Positions 12,301-23,630 of a stretch of DNA of 64,000 nucleotides are shown piece after piece. The position numbers were made by a program, and so were the translations under genes. Each line of letters opens with the position of its first letter. Within the stretch, counting starts at the first letter, position 1. Source of the stretch: Taenia hydatigena (Eukaryota; Platyhelminthes; Cestoda; Cyclophyllidea; Taeniidae); the NCBI GenBank assembly GCA_036345935.2, contig JADWOT020001916.1, positions 62,001 through 126,000 on the forward strand, given 5' to 3'. The notes beneath the pieces were generated by a model, which was not told the origin of the DNA, made no database searches, and was given only the letters and a program-made list of their open reading frames with translations.

Positions 12301-13077
12301 ACGACGAAATACACTAGCAAACTTGGGTTCCAACGCTAGATAACGCATTCGGTGGCGCCCTAGGTCAGTGAAAATTTTCAGTGCTTCATCAGCTTTGTGG
12401 AGATCATCTCATAAATTTGATAAAGAGGAGCGACGAAAAGGATTCCTGAAATTGGTAGTCTATCCCATTATTTGGTATTTTGTTTAGTTTATACTTTAGT
12501 GCCCTAGCGATTCGGTAACTAAGGACGTGGAAGTGCTTCACTCGGCTTGATGGCGTTAGCAAAATAATCCTTCATACTGCCATACCTTGCGTCTGCTGAG
12601 AGTAGCTTCAAGTGTGAGTGCCTAAAAATAATGTCCATAAAAGTTTTAAGCTTGTCAAATGGATCAAAATATATCTTTCATAAAACCGGGGTGCGCTCCA
12701 TAATAAAGGAACTGGGTATTCGATGGCGACTTGTTTGAGAACCTTATCTTCAATTTCTTCTCAAAACCCATTATGAGCCCTCGATAAATATTATAGTCAT
12801 GAAAATTTTCCAAGCCCTCATCATTGCTGTCACCTGCTAGCATCCCCATCTAAATGCGGTTAGCTCATCCGCATGTGTCCCGGTATCAGCACATACTGCA
12901 GTTGTCTGTCCATCGTCACTGCCCAGGGCAACTCGTCTTTTGCTGTCCTTTGGCTGTCGGTTCTGCCTACCTGCGCAGCCCACGTAGATTATTATTATCC
13001 ATCATCAGGGGCTAAATGAATAGCTCGTCAACTCTTAGACACTTATCGACAGGAGTGTTTAATGCTACTTAGTACAT
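12301..13077 (-). repeat. Dispersed repeat R, copy R2, cut by the duplication junction
   Basis: Homologous to R1, R3 and R4, but it stops abruptly at AGTACAT (13077), where unit B begins. R4, its counterpart, continues for another 180 bp to about 23630. R2 is therefore truncated by the tandem duplication breakpoint. It includes the reading-frame relic at 12519-12849. Confidence 0.85.
12519..12849 (-). pseudogene. Relic of an unidentified reading frame inside repeat R2
   Basis: Two minus-strand frames in sequence carry one protein relic. The first (12664-12849) reads through GDSNDE and SNTQFLYYGAHP and ends MKDIF then stop. The second continues without a gap as DPFDKLKTFMDIIFRHS to AIKPSEALPRP and a stop at 12519-12521. 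In R3 the same residues lie in a single frame, so R2 carries a frameshift. I do not recognise the family. Because several copies share it, it may be the body of an old transposon or a processed gene copy. Confidence 0.55.
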
Positions 13078-14062
13078 TCCATGTAAAAAAGAAAACAACT
13101 GTGAAATGTTTTCATTTCCAATGATGCAATCCAACTCTGTGAACTCTTGCTATAGATGTGATTTTGAAAGAAGATAATATCTTAAGAAACAAGTGAGATA
13201 TTTGTGTGGCTGTTGCCTGTCATTTTTCTGAGATTTACGGCATTTAAATTTAACCTCGTTAAAATTAACACGTTTTTACTTCATTCGCTCTCTGAGAATG
13301 GAATCAGATTACGACGCTTTGGACTGCAATGACTTGGTACACTTCGAAATAGATTTCTAGTAAGTAATTAAGGTTTCGCCTCATATGGATCAGTCACAAT
13401 TGCTTCACTGGCATAAGCTGTAATCTTGGTAGTGTACAAAGATACACCAATTCCTCTGTAACCATGTCTGTCCACAGAGGGTCATGCACGGTTTCGATTA
13501 TCGTTAAATAAAATGAAAAATGCCACGCCATACCACAACGCCTTGCAGTTTGCCGCCTAAATATGCAGTGAGTCGTCAATGCAGGTGACACTGAATGTTT
13601 CTTATTTCAAAACAAATGAACAATTATCCATTTGTGCATAGGTGTCATCGGGAAAATACTTTGAACATAACAATGATAACTATGAGACAGATATCATTAA
13701 AAGGCATTGGCAACCTGTTAATAGTCTCCTCAAATACAGAGGAATATTGTTGGAATCCACATTTCAGGTAGATGGAGTACTGAATAATTGGTCGCTTATC
13801 AGCTAAGATGGGCATGTCATGCACAGGTCACAATTTGTCCCCCTCTTAAATGGCAGCACATCATTCATTTGTAAAGTATAAAATGAACTTGGCTAGACGT
13901 GGTGAATAAGTCTTAATTCTGACCGCATTAGTTCTTCAGGCAACAAGTTTTTGAATGCTCAATAGGCACTTTTAAGAATAGATGGATTTCTGCATCTTTG
14001 TGATTGATTTGAAAATAACAGGAGCAAAGCAAATTATCAATGTATATTCATCTGTTTTTCAG

Positions 14063-14685
14063 CAATGACGATGATTGATGCCAACGAGACGGAATTGGTC
14101 CTGCTTTCACGGCACTTTAATTGGAGCCACGTAGGCCCCCAGACATATCAGTTTAGTTGGGACATCCAAGGTCTGGCTGAACTCCATCCAGACCGATTCA
14201 AACTGCTTGCAAGACCGGTTTATTCCTCTAGCCCCTCTATTCATAAGATTGGGGATTTTTCACTTAGAGCAATTACTCTCAAGATACAGGGTCATGACAA
14301 ATCATACATTTTACTTTTTGAAGCGTTTAGAGGAAATGACAGAGTTGTGTACCACGTCAAAACAATTAAAACGCTATCTGTCGGTAAGCTGTTGCTTATG
14401 GTGTACCTGCCAAACTCTCTGCATGATATTTCAGTAGCATATTCGAAGCCGCATGCCTCGTGGCATTTGTTAATGCCGGTTTCTACTGAATTTAACCTAA
14501 ACATTCCTTGTGTCACGTGGTGGTCTAAGTAGAGTGTTTTTTAACCAGAAAAGGAAGAAAGTGCAGGAAACAAAGAAAGCAAGGAAACGAAAGAAGAGGC
14601 ACGGGAGATAGAAAGTGGGGGCTCTGACATGACTTTCGCGAACTCTGGGATCCTGTTCTTATGCATGGGAATGATGCTTGCCTAA
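14063..14685 (+). CDS. FnIII-domain oncosphere antigen family gene, copy B (exons 2-3)
   Basis: Counterpart of the copy A gene, shifted by 10,354 bp. Exon 14063-14383 (FnIII domain, phase 1-1) is followed by a 165-bp intron and exon 14549-14685 (K/E-rich spacer, hydrophobic end, stop TAA 14683-14685). The encoded parts differ from copy A at only two residues, both near the start of exon 2 (MTMID against MTMND, and LVLLSRHF against LALLSRHF). From about 14110 to 14960, including the whole intron and last exon, I see no difference from copy A. All splice sites are kept. As in copy A, no signal exon is visible in the duplicated upstream part. If that exon lies to the left of 2735, copy B has no exon 1 of its own and would need to splice from one further upstream. 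The product would be a secreted or surface larval antigen of the EG95/45W type. Confidence 0.9.
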
Positions 14686-17133
14686 GCTTTTACGTGAGTT
14701 AGTGAATATTGTTAACTGAGACGATCTTTGCCTGACGAGCAAACCTCTTTCCATTACAGGCTCCCGTATTGCAGGAATGCATCCTCACTATTCATGAGTG
14801 CTTACCCAAAAACTACAATGTAATTTTTCATTTTGAAAGACAGTTGTACCAAATATATGCACTTTTCCTCTTTAACTTCATGCTTGCCTGCCATTGCATG
14901 GATCACTCCAACATTCTCAGCTATTATTTGGATTTATCTTAAGAATGATTGTACTTATTAGCGCCAAGCAGAATTGACAGTCAGGTAGTAACAAGGGAGA
15001 TTGTAGAGTCAAAATTAGGGGTTTTTAGAAAGTTTATCCATTGTGTGAAACATATAATACGTTCCCTGGCGAATGCCAGAGGGAAATCGCATAGCCACTT
15101 ACAACTGCTTACAATGTGTGGAATGGGATTGATCCAATGTGAGTGGTTGCAGACAAATGGACCGGCAGACATCTCAACGCAAAGCCGCGCGTGAGAATAA
15201 CAAAAAGCATACACTGGTGTAGCTTCCTTATGTAAGCTGATCTGAGTCAAATAATAAAAGGCATCTTATCACGGGTCGGTCGCATATCCCTAGCCAGAAT
15301 GAAGGCCAACAATATGCAACAGGATTGAAACATTGCCTTCAGTATATTCCAAGCTACCGGTGCATATATTAAAAAGATCTTTGGTTAATCAGCCCGTGTA
15401 TTATCCTGCCCTTGATCTATAGATGCACCACTGAATACGCGTATTACGTGTATGACGTGCTGGTTCGTGATCACAGGTTTGGTAATAGACCTATGCGTGG
15501 CATCGCTAATGCTTGGTTACAAGATCTCATGTCTTGGTCTGGATCTGCCTGCGAATCAACACATATCGGCAGCTGAGTCAAGAGATGGCGGAACAGACTT
15601 TGAATGGTGTTTGGATTGGCTGTAGGATTGTGCCATTTGCCTTCAAAAACTAGACCAATAAGCCGAACTTTCGTGCTTTTACCATCTAGTGCTGATCAAG
15701 ACTAAAAGCTTGCAGTCATTGCTGAGCTAACCAATCCATTAATTCCAGTCGTTCTGCTTAGGGGCGGGGGAGAATTGTGGCTGGTGCGCGATTGGCGAGA
15801 ACTTGCTGAATGCTCGAAAAATTCACATCGCGCACAGTTGCCGGACTTTTGTCTTGACTACAGGTGAGAATGCTTGCCACGTAAGACATTTCCGATGAAA
15901 AGAGTGTTGTAATGATCACTCAGCTCGTCACGATTATGTGTAGTTCTGAATAATTCGATAAAGCAGAAGGAAGTACACGAGTCTGCGCTCTGTTCATTGC
16001 ACGAATACCATGCAATGATGCACTACGATTCTATGTTGAATGGTGACCATTACGTCGCGTGAGAGCCAAAAGAAGAATTTCATGTTCAGAATCGAATGCT
16101 CAGCGTATCTTTTCAAAGGGTGAAATGGCCTTTGATGTGGTACCGGAGAGCACATTAAGAGTCACAATGGTCAAATCCTAAGGCAATAAAATAGTATCGT
16201 TTGCTAGTTCTTATGACGATTTAACTAATATACTTCACAATGTAAGTTTCTTGATTAACCACGTCTTCCGAAACAGCGGTACTAGCAGGAGTATCTATTA
16301 CCACACCACCTTACTGGTCCAGTTCGTCCTTTATTACCATCTCATCCTGCACTTTTCCTGACTTCTCTTCTTCGGTGAGCTGGTAACCATTGTCGCTAGC
16401 CCACTCGAACCATGCGAAAGCAACGCTTCCTGACCGCAAGCCGAACGATCACATGTGTTGTCATCATGGGTAGCTGCGCAGGAACAATAAGTATGCTAAA
16501 GAAAATATTCAGCGAATCAAGGAGGAGTAAATAACGGGATAGGAAACCACTTTCACCTAGTCTATTAGGCTGCAACGACTGTGAATCAGGCTAGCCAAAA
16601 AAAGAGATACACTTCAAGACTTATAAGCAAGTTCTTTTATTTGTGATTGCAACTAAAAGTCCGGACACTGCATCTGTTTATCAGGAGTCCAACTTCACAA
16701 AATGAAGGAATGAAGCGATCCTTTGTCTGTGTTTACATTTACAAGTCGCTAGGGCTATTCTTCGAAATGCGTTAGTCGTTTCTCTTAACCATTTGTTGCA
16801 TAAATTTTAATTCACAGTGTTTTGCTCATCGCAGTTAATCGTCAAGAAGGCTTAAACATAGAGAACCTTTCGATGGATTAATGTTGGGATGAAACATGGG
16901 TGAGTCGAACGACACTTTAGGACTGCCATATGGAGCATTCTACTGAATCTATGTAAAAGTGCAGGAACCTAGACATGCTTCGCGCATTATGCCAGATCTC
17001 TTTTTTTGAGAGCCCAATATTTTATCAATTTCTTTGTGGTGAGTAGATGGCAGCCGAAAGTTAGTCTTTGCAGAGTAATACACATTTAGCGCATTTTTAA
17101 ACCCAAGACATTTTCCGAGCACAAAAAAGCTAC
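14686..17133. other. Intergenic part of unit B, no firm gene
   Basis: Counterpart of 4332-6763. It is nearly identical to unit A as far as about 16.0 kb and then more diverged. No coding series could be supported. Confidence 0.5.
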
Positions 17134-18076
17134 GGCGAAATGCACAAGTAAAATTAGCTCCCAATGCTAGATAGCGTATTCATTGGCGCCTCGGGTCACT
17201 AATTAGTTCTAAGGCTCCGCCCACGTTGTGAAGATCAATGCATAGAGTTGATAAAGATAAGCGATGAAAAGGCTTCTTAAAAATATATAGCCCATCCTGT
17301 TATCTGGTATTTTGTTTAATCCATACATTAGTACGCTAGTACTTTGGTGTTTAAGGGTGCGGAAGTGCTTCATTTGGCTTAAGGGCGTTATTAAAATAAC
17401 TCTCTGTCCTACCATTCCTTTTTCTGCTGAGAATAGCTTCAAAGGAATGTCCAAAAATAATGCCCATATAACTTTTAAGCTTGCCAAATGGGTCACAAAA
17501 TATCTCGCATGATAGTGGGGTGCGCTCCATAATAAAGGAACCGGATATTCGATGGCGACTTGTTTGAGGACCATTTCCTCGATTTCTTCTCAAAACCCAC
17601 TGAAGCTCTTGGTAATTGTTACAGTTGTAAAAATTTTCAAAATTCTCGTCATTACTGTCACCTACTACTATCACTATCATAATGCGGTTAGCACATCCGT
17701 ATGTGTCTCGGTGCCAGCACATGCTGCAGTTGTCTGTTCATCATCACTGCCCAGGGCAACTTGTCTTTTTTGTCCGTTGGCTGTCGGTTTTACCTACCAG
17801 CGCAACCCACATTGATTTTTATTATCCATCACCATCCGCCAAATGAGTAGCGCATCAACTTCTAGACACTTACCGACAAGAGTGTACGAATACCACTTAG
17901 TCCATGCGGCAACGGCAGAAGCAAGCAATCATATGAGCAAGTACAAAAGGACAGATACAGCAGCATCTTGCAACCACAGATCGGCGGCAATTGTGAAAAC
18001 AGCAACAGAACGGTCGAATTCATCCCGCGGCTTTCAGCCCTCATTAACATCGGCATTTGTCACCAGAGCTCGTACC
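17134..18076 (-). repeat. Dispersed repeat R, copy R3
   Basis: Counterpart of R1 in unit B, with homology also to R2 and R4. It holds the longest intact version of the repeat's minus-strand reading frame (17351-17722). Confidence 0.8.
17351..17722 (-). pseudogene. Best-preserved copy of the repeat R reading frame
   Basis: A 123-codon minus-strand frame. It reads GDSNDENFENFYN, then MERTPLSCEIFCDPFGKLK, then ALKPNEALPHP to the stop. Copies R2 and R4 encode aligned residues (GDSNDE, DPFDKLK, FRHS, IKPSEALPRP) but with a frameshift in the middle, which supports this frame as the ancestral one. No signal peptide or known motif is visible and I do not recognise the protein. It may be a fragment of a longer ancestral gene. 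Confidence 0.45.
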
Positions 18077-18672
18077 TAATGGCACGGTGCAGTACGACGG
18101 AGATCAAATCCTTCCGTAGTCCCGAAAGGTGCTGTATAGGATAAGATTCAGCAGGACTAGAGAGCAACTGTTCGTACCCGAAACGTAATGGATCCTAGCA
18201 ATCAGAACATGAGCAATGATGCTGCTGTTGGAATGGGTCCTAAAATGGAGTCGATTGGGACGGTGATGCTGTCGCTGTCACTATTCCGAAAGTACAACAA
18301 GAAATTTAAGTATGATCCCTCTTTTTCCGATGTTCGCGTTTCCGTGTGTGCTTGCGTTGTTGATTTTTATTATCATTATTCATTAGGGCAAGATTTTTGA
18401 GAGCTGCTAGCGGACGACTTCGCAATCCTTGGAGGTTAAACTCACCGCCAACGGCCTATTTTAGTCTATTTATATTTTACACGTTCTGTGCCTATTAATC
18501 TTACCAATCCTGTTTGTTCAATGATATTCTTCATTGCGACACAGGATTGCTTTAATTTTGGTGCAATTCTGCTTCCGCTGCTAATTTTGGTATACGGTTT
18601 CGTCCCTGTGTCTTTTATTTACTGCCACGGACTCTGGTGAATTGCAGTTCTAATATTTCTCGAAACGGATGG

Positions 18673-18858
18673 TGTAGTATCCCGAGGTTCCCTTGAAGGC
18701 AAAAGAAGGCAGACGATAGAGTGGAATATATATGTTCAACGGACAGAGGAAAATAAGCTGCTGGCATGGCTTGGAGGCCAGCCTACGCAACTAGGGCCAA
18801 ATGGCCACCCTTCTGACCCTGACCAAAAATCGGTAGTCCCAACAAACAAGGTACCACA
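18673..18858 (-). mobile_element. Solo LTR of a taeniid-type TRIM, unit B
   Basis: Counterpart of 8276-8461, 186 bp, starting TGTAG and ending CCACA. It is flanked by the same 5-bp target-site duplication GATGG (18668-18672 and 18859-18863). The shared insertion site shows that the element inserted, and was reduced to a solo LTR, before the 10-kb unit was duplicated. Confidence 0.88.
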
Positions 18859-18863
18859 GATGG

Positions 18864-21800
18864 GATGCAAGAAGCAGCCTTTCTTTGCTTAAGAGCTATT
18901 TTCAAATAGCGTATTTTGTAACTTTTAATCACTCAATATTCTGTTATCTGCTTATTTAGGTTAATCTGTGTCCCCTAAGATAAGCATGGATTTGGCCCCA
19001 AGGGTGTCCATTTTAACCACGATTTGGAATCAAGACCAGTACGCATGCATATTCATCTATTGTGCATTCATCGCTAAAAATAAGCCTTGTGGTCTAACAA
19101 ATGGCCTTGAATTTCTGCCTTGCTTCTCTGTAAAATTTCGATTCCGGGCGAAAAATTAAAGTTAAAGTTGCTGTTTCTAATATGTGAGCCCTGGTTTTTA
19201 CCTTCACCCCTTGGAAATGTTTGTTCCCTAGGGCAACAAAGTTGGTTTAATAGCCTATCTTCTGATTTAACTTTAGTAGCCTCTATATACACGATTGTGA
19301 ACTGGCGATAAATTAGTGAACAAAAATCCTATCATCGGGAGTATTTTACAAGCGCAATTTTCACAGCCGCAGCAATTTTGACATGGAGCATTGCGAGCAC
19401 ACTGAGCACCTTCGACTTGCACAATCGGCACCACCATACCCGCTGTGAGATGTAATTGCTTTGTCCCAAGCCCTTTTATTTAATAGTTTATGCATTTTTG
19501 AGGTGTCCTCTATCTGCGAAATGGTGTAGGTTTGTTTACAAAAGTTAACACCTAAGTATGGGTGGATCTAACATAAACTACTTCCCTTAGGTTTCTCGGT
19601 ATCGAAACCAAAACTTGCGTTGTGAGCTAATTTAAACGGCTGAGCCGACTTTTAGGATTGTAAGTTAGCATTTGTTCATCTAACACGTAAGAAGTAGTAT
19701 CTCTGCAAATGGTAATTACTACTGCAGACAACCTCTCTTCATTTCAACATCGACACCAAATCTTTAATGAAGCTCTATAATTCCACTTCTGAAGTTTGGT
19801 TTTTAGTCTAAAGTAGTGTCGAGGTTTTCCTAAATGTGTTGACCAATTGTCGCCTCCTGCTCCCCCACTTCCAGTTGCTTTTCGTCCTTAACGATAGGTG
19901 ATGGACCCAGCATCCAAAAATTAAAGTCACACATGAGAGGTGATTTATTGCAAAGGTCACTACCTCCCTCCTTTTCAAGCATCCCATTTTCGGTTCCTCA
20001 TGTGGGCAGCAAACACGCTACATCGTTCTGTACTACTGCGCAAGTGCGAGCATTCATGTAAATAGAGTGCACAGGCTTCTATTTATCTTGGAAACGCTTT
20101 TGAAATGGTTCCGTTAAACCAATCTAAAAACCAAATTTTCGTGTCTTGAAAAATATCCATAGCCAGATACAAAGTGAGCATTAGATGCGGCATTATTTCA
20201 TTAGTGAACTATATGTAACCAGCTTTAAGACAAATGCATAGTACTAGCAGCATGCAAACTCCTGTGAGTTGCCTTATTGTAAGCTAAAGAATTTAAATCC
20301 CAAGGATAGGTGCTACTTATAAACCTTTTTAGCGTTCAGGAAGATAGTCGATGTAAACTGTACTATTGCAAGTTGGCTTTCCATGTGTCGCCTTCCCTTT
20401 GCGGATGTTCAAAAGCAGAAGCATTTGCGCAGTCGATTACGCAAATATTGTGCCTTCGGCACCCACCAACTATGGAGGGCATCATAAGGTTTACTTTGCA
20501 TGCACACATGCACCCACGCAGTGGTATAGAATAAATTTAAGCACCCATCGTGTTGTCATTGAACCACACAGCTAAAAACCAGTAAAGAGGATCGCCTCCA
20601 CAGCTGCAAGCTTTCTATTGGCAGTGGTATCAGCAATTCTTTCTATCTTGCTTATCCTGCCCTTTTCATCAGCAAAGGCAACATCGTTAGAGACAACGGT
20701 GGCGGTAGAGTAAGCGATGTCTCAGCCGGACGATCTCAAACCATAAGTATGGGATTCTTTTGCTAAATGTCGCTAATAAGGTCTTTGAGGCAGTCAAGGG
20801 GTGCAAAATCTGTGAAGTCTTCAAAAACGCTTACGATATTGTGGCTAATTGGGTTGCGCAACGTTTTAGCAAGTACAATACCTCCCATCTGACCATGTAC
20901 TAGAGTTCTCACCAATCCATCTACTCTACTCATGAATGGTTATTCTCGCAGTTACAATTTTTCCACTTCGTAATCCGATTACTAGCTCTGGAGCAAATGA
21001 CATCTGACCTTACATTCAACCACTTTTGAATTTTTACTCAACCTACCAGTTCGTACGAATGCAGTCACTTTAATGACAAGCTAACAAGGTGCGTGGGCAT
21101 GGCAAATCTGAACTAGGTAGAACTCAGAAAAGAATCGAATTCTCCCCCAATAAAACAAAGGCACAATGTACGCTTCCTGCTAAAGTCAAAATAAAAGTGC
21201 TGCACATTATTAAGTTGTTAGTTAGCCACGTTCTCTCAAGTTTTAACAAGTCCGAATTGCGATAGTTAATTATCCCTATTTTCAGTTTAGGATTTCAAGA
21301 ACGAATATAGAGGCCCTTTTGTCTGCATCTATCATAGATTATTTAAGGGCGATTTAACTATTTAGCCATAACTAAAAGTGGGAAGGCTATCTAAAAGTCA
21401 CTGGATCTTTACTTTGAAAAGTCAAACATATTCTCGCATTGCATTCGAGATATATTATGCGGAAGTGCCTTCAGCCTGACAGTGAACACTTAAAGCGACT
21501 CAATGCTGACATTAGAATAGGAAATTATAGCTCGTTGAACAGAATTAAGTGCTTGGAGAAAAGAACAGAATAAATTAATTTGAGCCTTAACCAAAGTTTG
21601 TTCTCAGGACCCTTTGGACTTGCTGGTTACAGTACTGCAGCAACCCGTTGCACTTGGAAGCAAGCTTGTGCATTTGCAACAGGCAAACTTAAACGTAATC
21701 TAGTCAGTAGCATAAAGTCAGTATAGCGTCCGTCCTAAATCAATAAGGATACACATCTTACTTTGTAAAAATGTGATCCTGTATAGAATCACGTATGATG

Positions 21801-22673
21801 AGATAGCTAAAATGAAGCTCACAGAAAATTTGATAAAAAAGGAAAAAGGATCTGTGTCCTAAGAATTTCCTACATCGCACTGTTAAGAGAACAGAGAGCA
21901 AGTTGCTCAACATAAATATGTTTGCATTGGAGTAGATTAGACTGGCTAAACATCGCATGAAATGCCCTTGCTGTATCGTTGGACTCCTTAGCTTGTGTAT
22001 GCCATCGCTTTAATTGTGTCACAGCTCCTTTGCTCACTACTTCCAAATGTTACATCACCTTAAACTAGTGTTTTACCTTGTACAACAGTCAACAAGAGGT
22101 CGTGTGGCACTCATCTGTTTGTCTTCGTTTGCCACATTGGTGTGACCTGATCAAAGCGGATCGGTTTCGAGTGCGCCTATTAAAGAGACTGATTAAATAA
22201 GCTTCAAATCAGGTGCTCTTGCAACATCCTTATAGAAGAAATTACAATCGACTGCCATGGATCCTGCCACATAGCAGCTTAGACACTTTGCAAAGTATGC
22301 ATGGGCCTTCGGCTTAGATCCCTGCAGTGGACCTCTCAGATTCCTTCTCAACCAGCTTTGAGACCGTATTTAGCGACTTTAGACCCGCAAGCAAATTGCA
22401 GCTGTAGCACAAATTAGTTTTCGGTTTCTATTCCTTGGCCCTGCAAGTAGAGCCTACAAAATTTAATATGACAAACATTTCATTCGTCTGGTCATTACCA
22501 TTTTACATACCTATGCGATGGCTGTTGCTGTGCATTAATAACAGCCACCATTACGCCCTGCCAACCCTGCCTTACCACATATCCAACATAGTCTCCAGAT
22601 TCTTAATTAATTTTAATGTCGTGGCTCGTTAACGTCACCTAAAGTGGCGCTTTCCATTATGTCAATCAAAGCT
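18864..22673. other. Non-coding part of unit B, no firm gene
   Basis: Counterpart of 8467-12300. No splice-consistent coding series was found. Open frames present in one copy are generally broken in the other. Confidence 0.5.
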
Positions 22674-23630
22674 GCGACGAAATGCACTAGCAAACTTGGG
22701 TTCCAACGCTAGATGACGCATTCGGTGGCGCCCCAGGTCTGTGAAAATTTTTAGTGCTTCATCAACTTTGTGAAGATCATCTCATAAATTTGATAAAGAG
22801 GAGCGACGAAAAGGATTCCTGAAATTAATAGTCTATCCCATTATTTGGTATTTTGTTTAGTTTATACTTTAGTGCCCTAGCGATTCGGTAACTAAGGACG
22901 TGGAAGTGCTTCACTCAGCTTGATGGCGTTAGCAAAATAATCCTTCATGCTGCCACACCTTGCATCTGCTGAGAGTAGCTTCAAGTGTGAGTGCCTAAAA
23001 ATAATGTCCATAAAACTTTTAAGCTTGTCAAATGGGTCAAAATATATCTTTCATAAAAACGGGGTGCGCTCCATAATAAAGGAACTGGGTATTCGATGGC
23101 GACTTGTTTGAGAACCTTATCTTCAATTTCTTCTCAAAACCCATTATGAGCCCTCGATAATTATTATAGTCATGGAAATTTTCCAAGTCTTCATCATTGC
23201 TGTCACCTGCTAGCATCCCCATCTAAATGCGGTTTACTCATATGCATGTGTCCCGGTATCAGCACATACTGCAGTTGTCTGCCCATCATCACTGCCCAGG
23301 GCAACCTGTCTTTTGCTGTCCTTTGGCTGTCGGTTCTGCCTACCTGCGCAGCCCACGTAGATTATTATTATCCATCATCAGCGGCTAAATGAATAGCTCG
23401 TCAACTCTTAGACACTTATCGACAGGAGTGTTTAATGCTACTTAGTACATGCGGCAACAGCAGAAGCGAGCACTGACATGAGCAAGTAGAGAAGAGCAAA
23501 CAGAGCAACATTTTACAGTCACAGATGGGTGGCAATTGCATAAGCAGTTACAGAACGGTTGAACTCACCCCGCTGCTGTCTGCAATTGTTGACCTCGGCT
23601 TTTGTCACCAGAGCTCGTCAACCTCATGCT
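22674..23630 (-). repeat. Dispersed repeat R, copy R4 (full length)
   Basis: Full-length copy that runs through the right edge of unit B (23450) to about 23630. There it still matches the tails of R1 and R3 (for example TTTGTCACCAGAGCTCGT). This shows the original right-hand context of the duplicated unit. Confidence 0.8.
22892..23222 (-). pseudogene. Relic of the repeat R reading frame in R4
   Basis: Counterpart of 12519-12849 with the same frameshift after MKDIF, so that break predates the 10-kb duplication. The second part again starts DPFDKLK and runs to a stop at 22892-22894. The family is not recognised. Confidence 0.5.

Larger units (their letters stand above)
2735..13076 (+). repeat. 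Tandem segmental duplication, copy A (about 10.35 kb)
   Basis: Bases 2735-13076 are repeated in direct orientation at 13076-23450. The offset is 10,354 bp around 4 kb, 10,370 near 6.8 kb, 10,384 near 7.8 kb and 10,373 near 12.7 kb, so only small indels separate the copies. The left edge is where similarity to 13076 onward begins (ATTCC then A/T-GTAAAAAAG). The unit contains one FnIII antigen gene, a solo LTR and two copies of repeat R. Divergence is uneven: several percent in most flanks but close to zero over 3.75-4.6 kb and much of 9.3-11.7 kb. Confidence 0.97.
13076..23450 (+). repeat. Tandem segmental duplication, copy B (about 10.37 kb)
   Basis: Direct repeat of 2735-13076. The left junction reads AGTACATTCCATG at 13071-13083: the left half matches the right end of the unit (compare 23443-23450) and the right half matches 2735. 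The two ends share only AT at the join, so the duplication probably arose by end joining or template switching, not by recombination between long repeats. Contents mirror unit A in order and strand. Confidence 0.97.

Noticed and set aside
17209..17574. 121-codon minus-strand frame overlapping the R3 relic
   Set aside because: It is a different frame from the one shared by R2, R3 and R4; kept open by chance.
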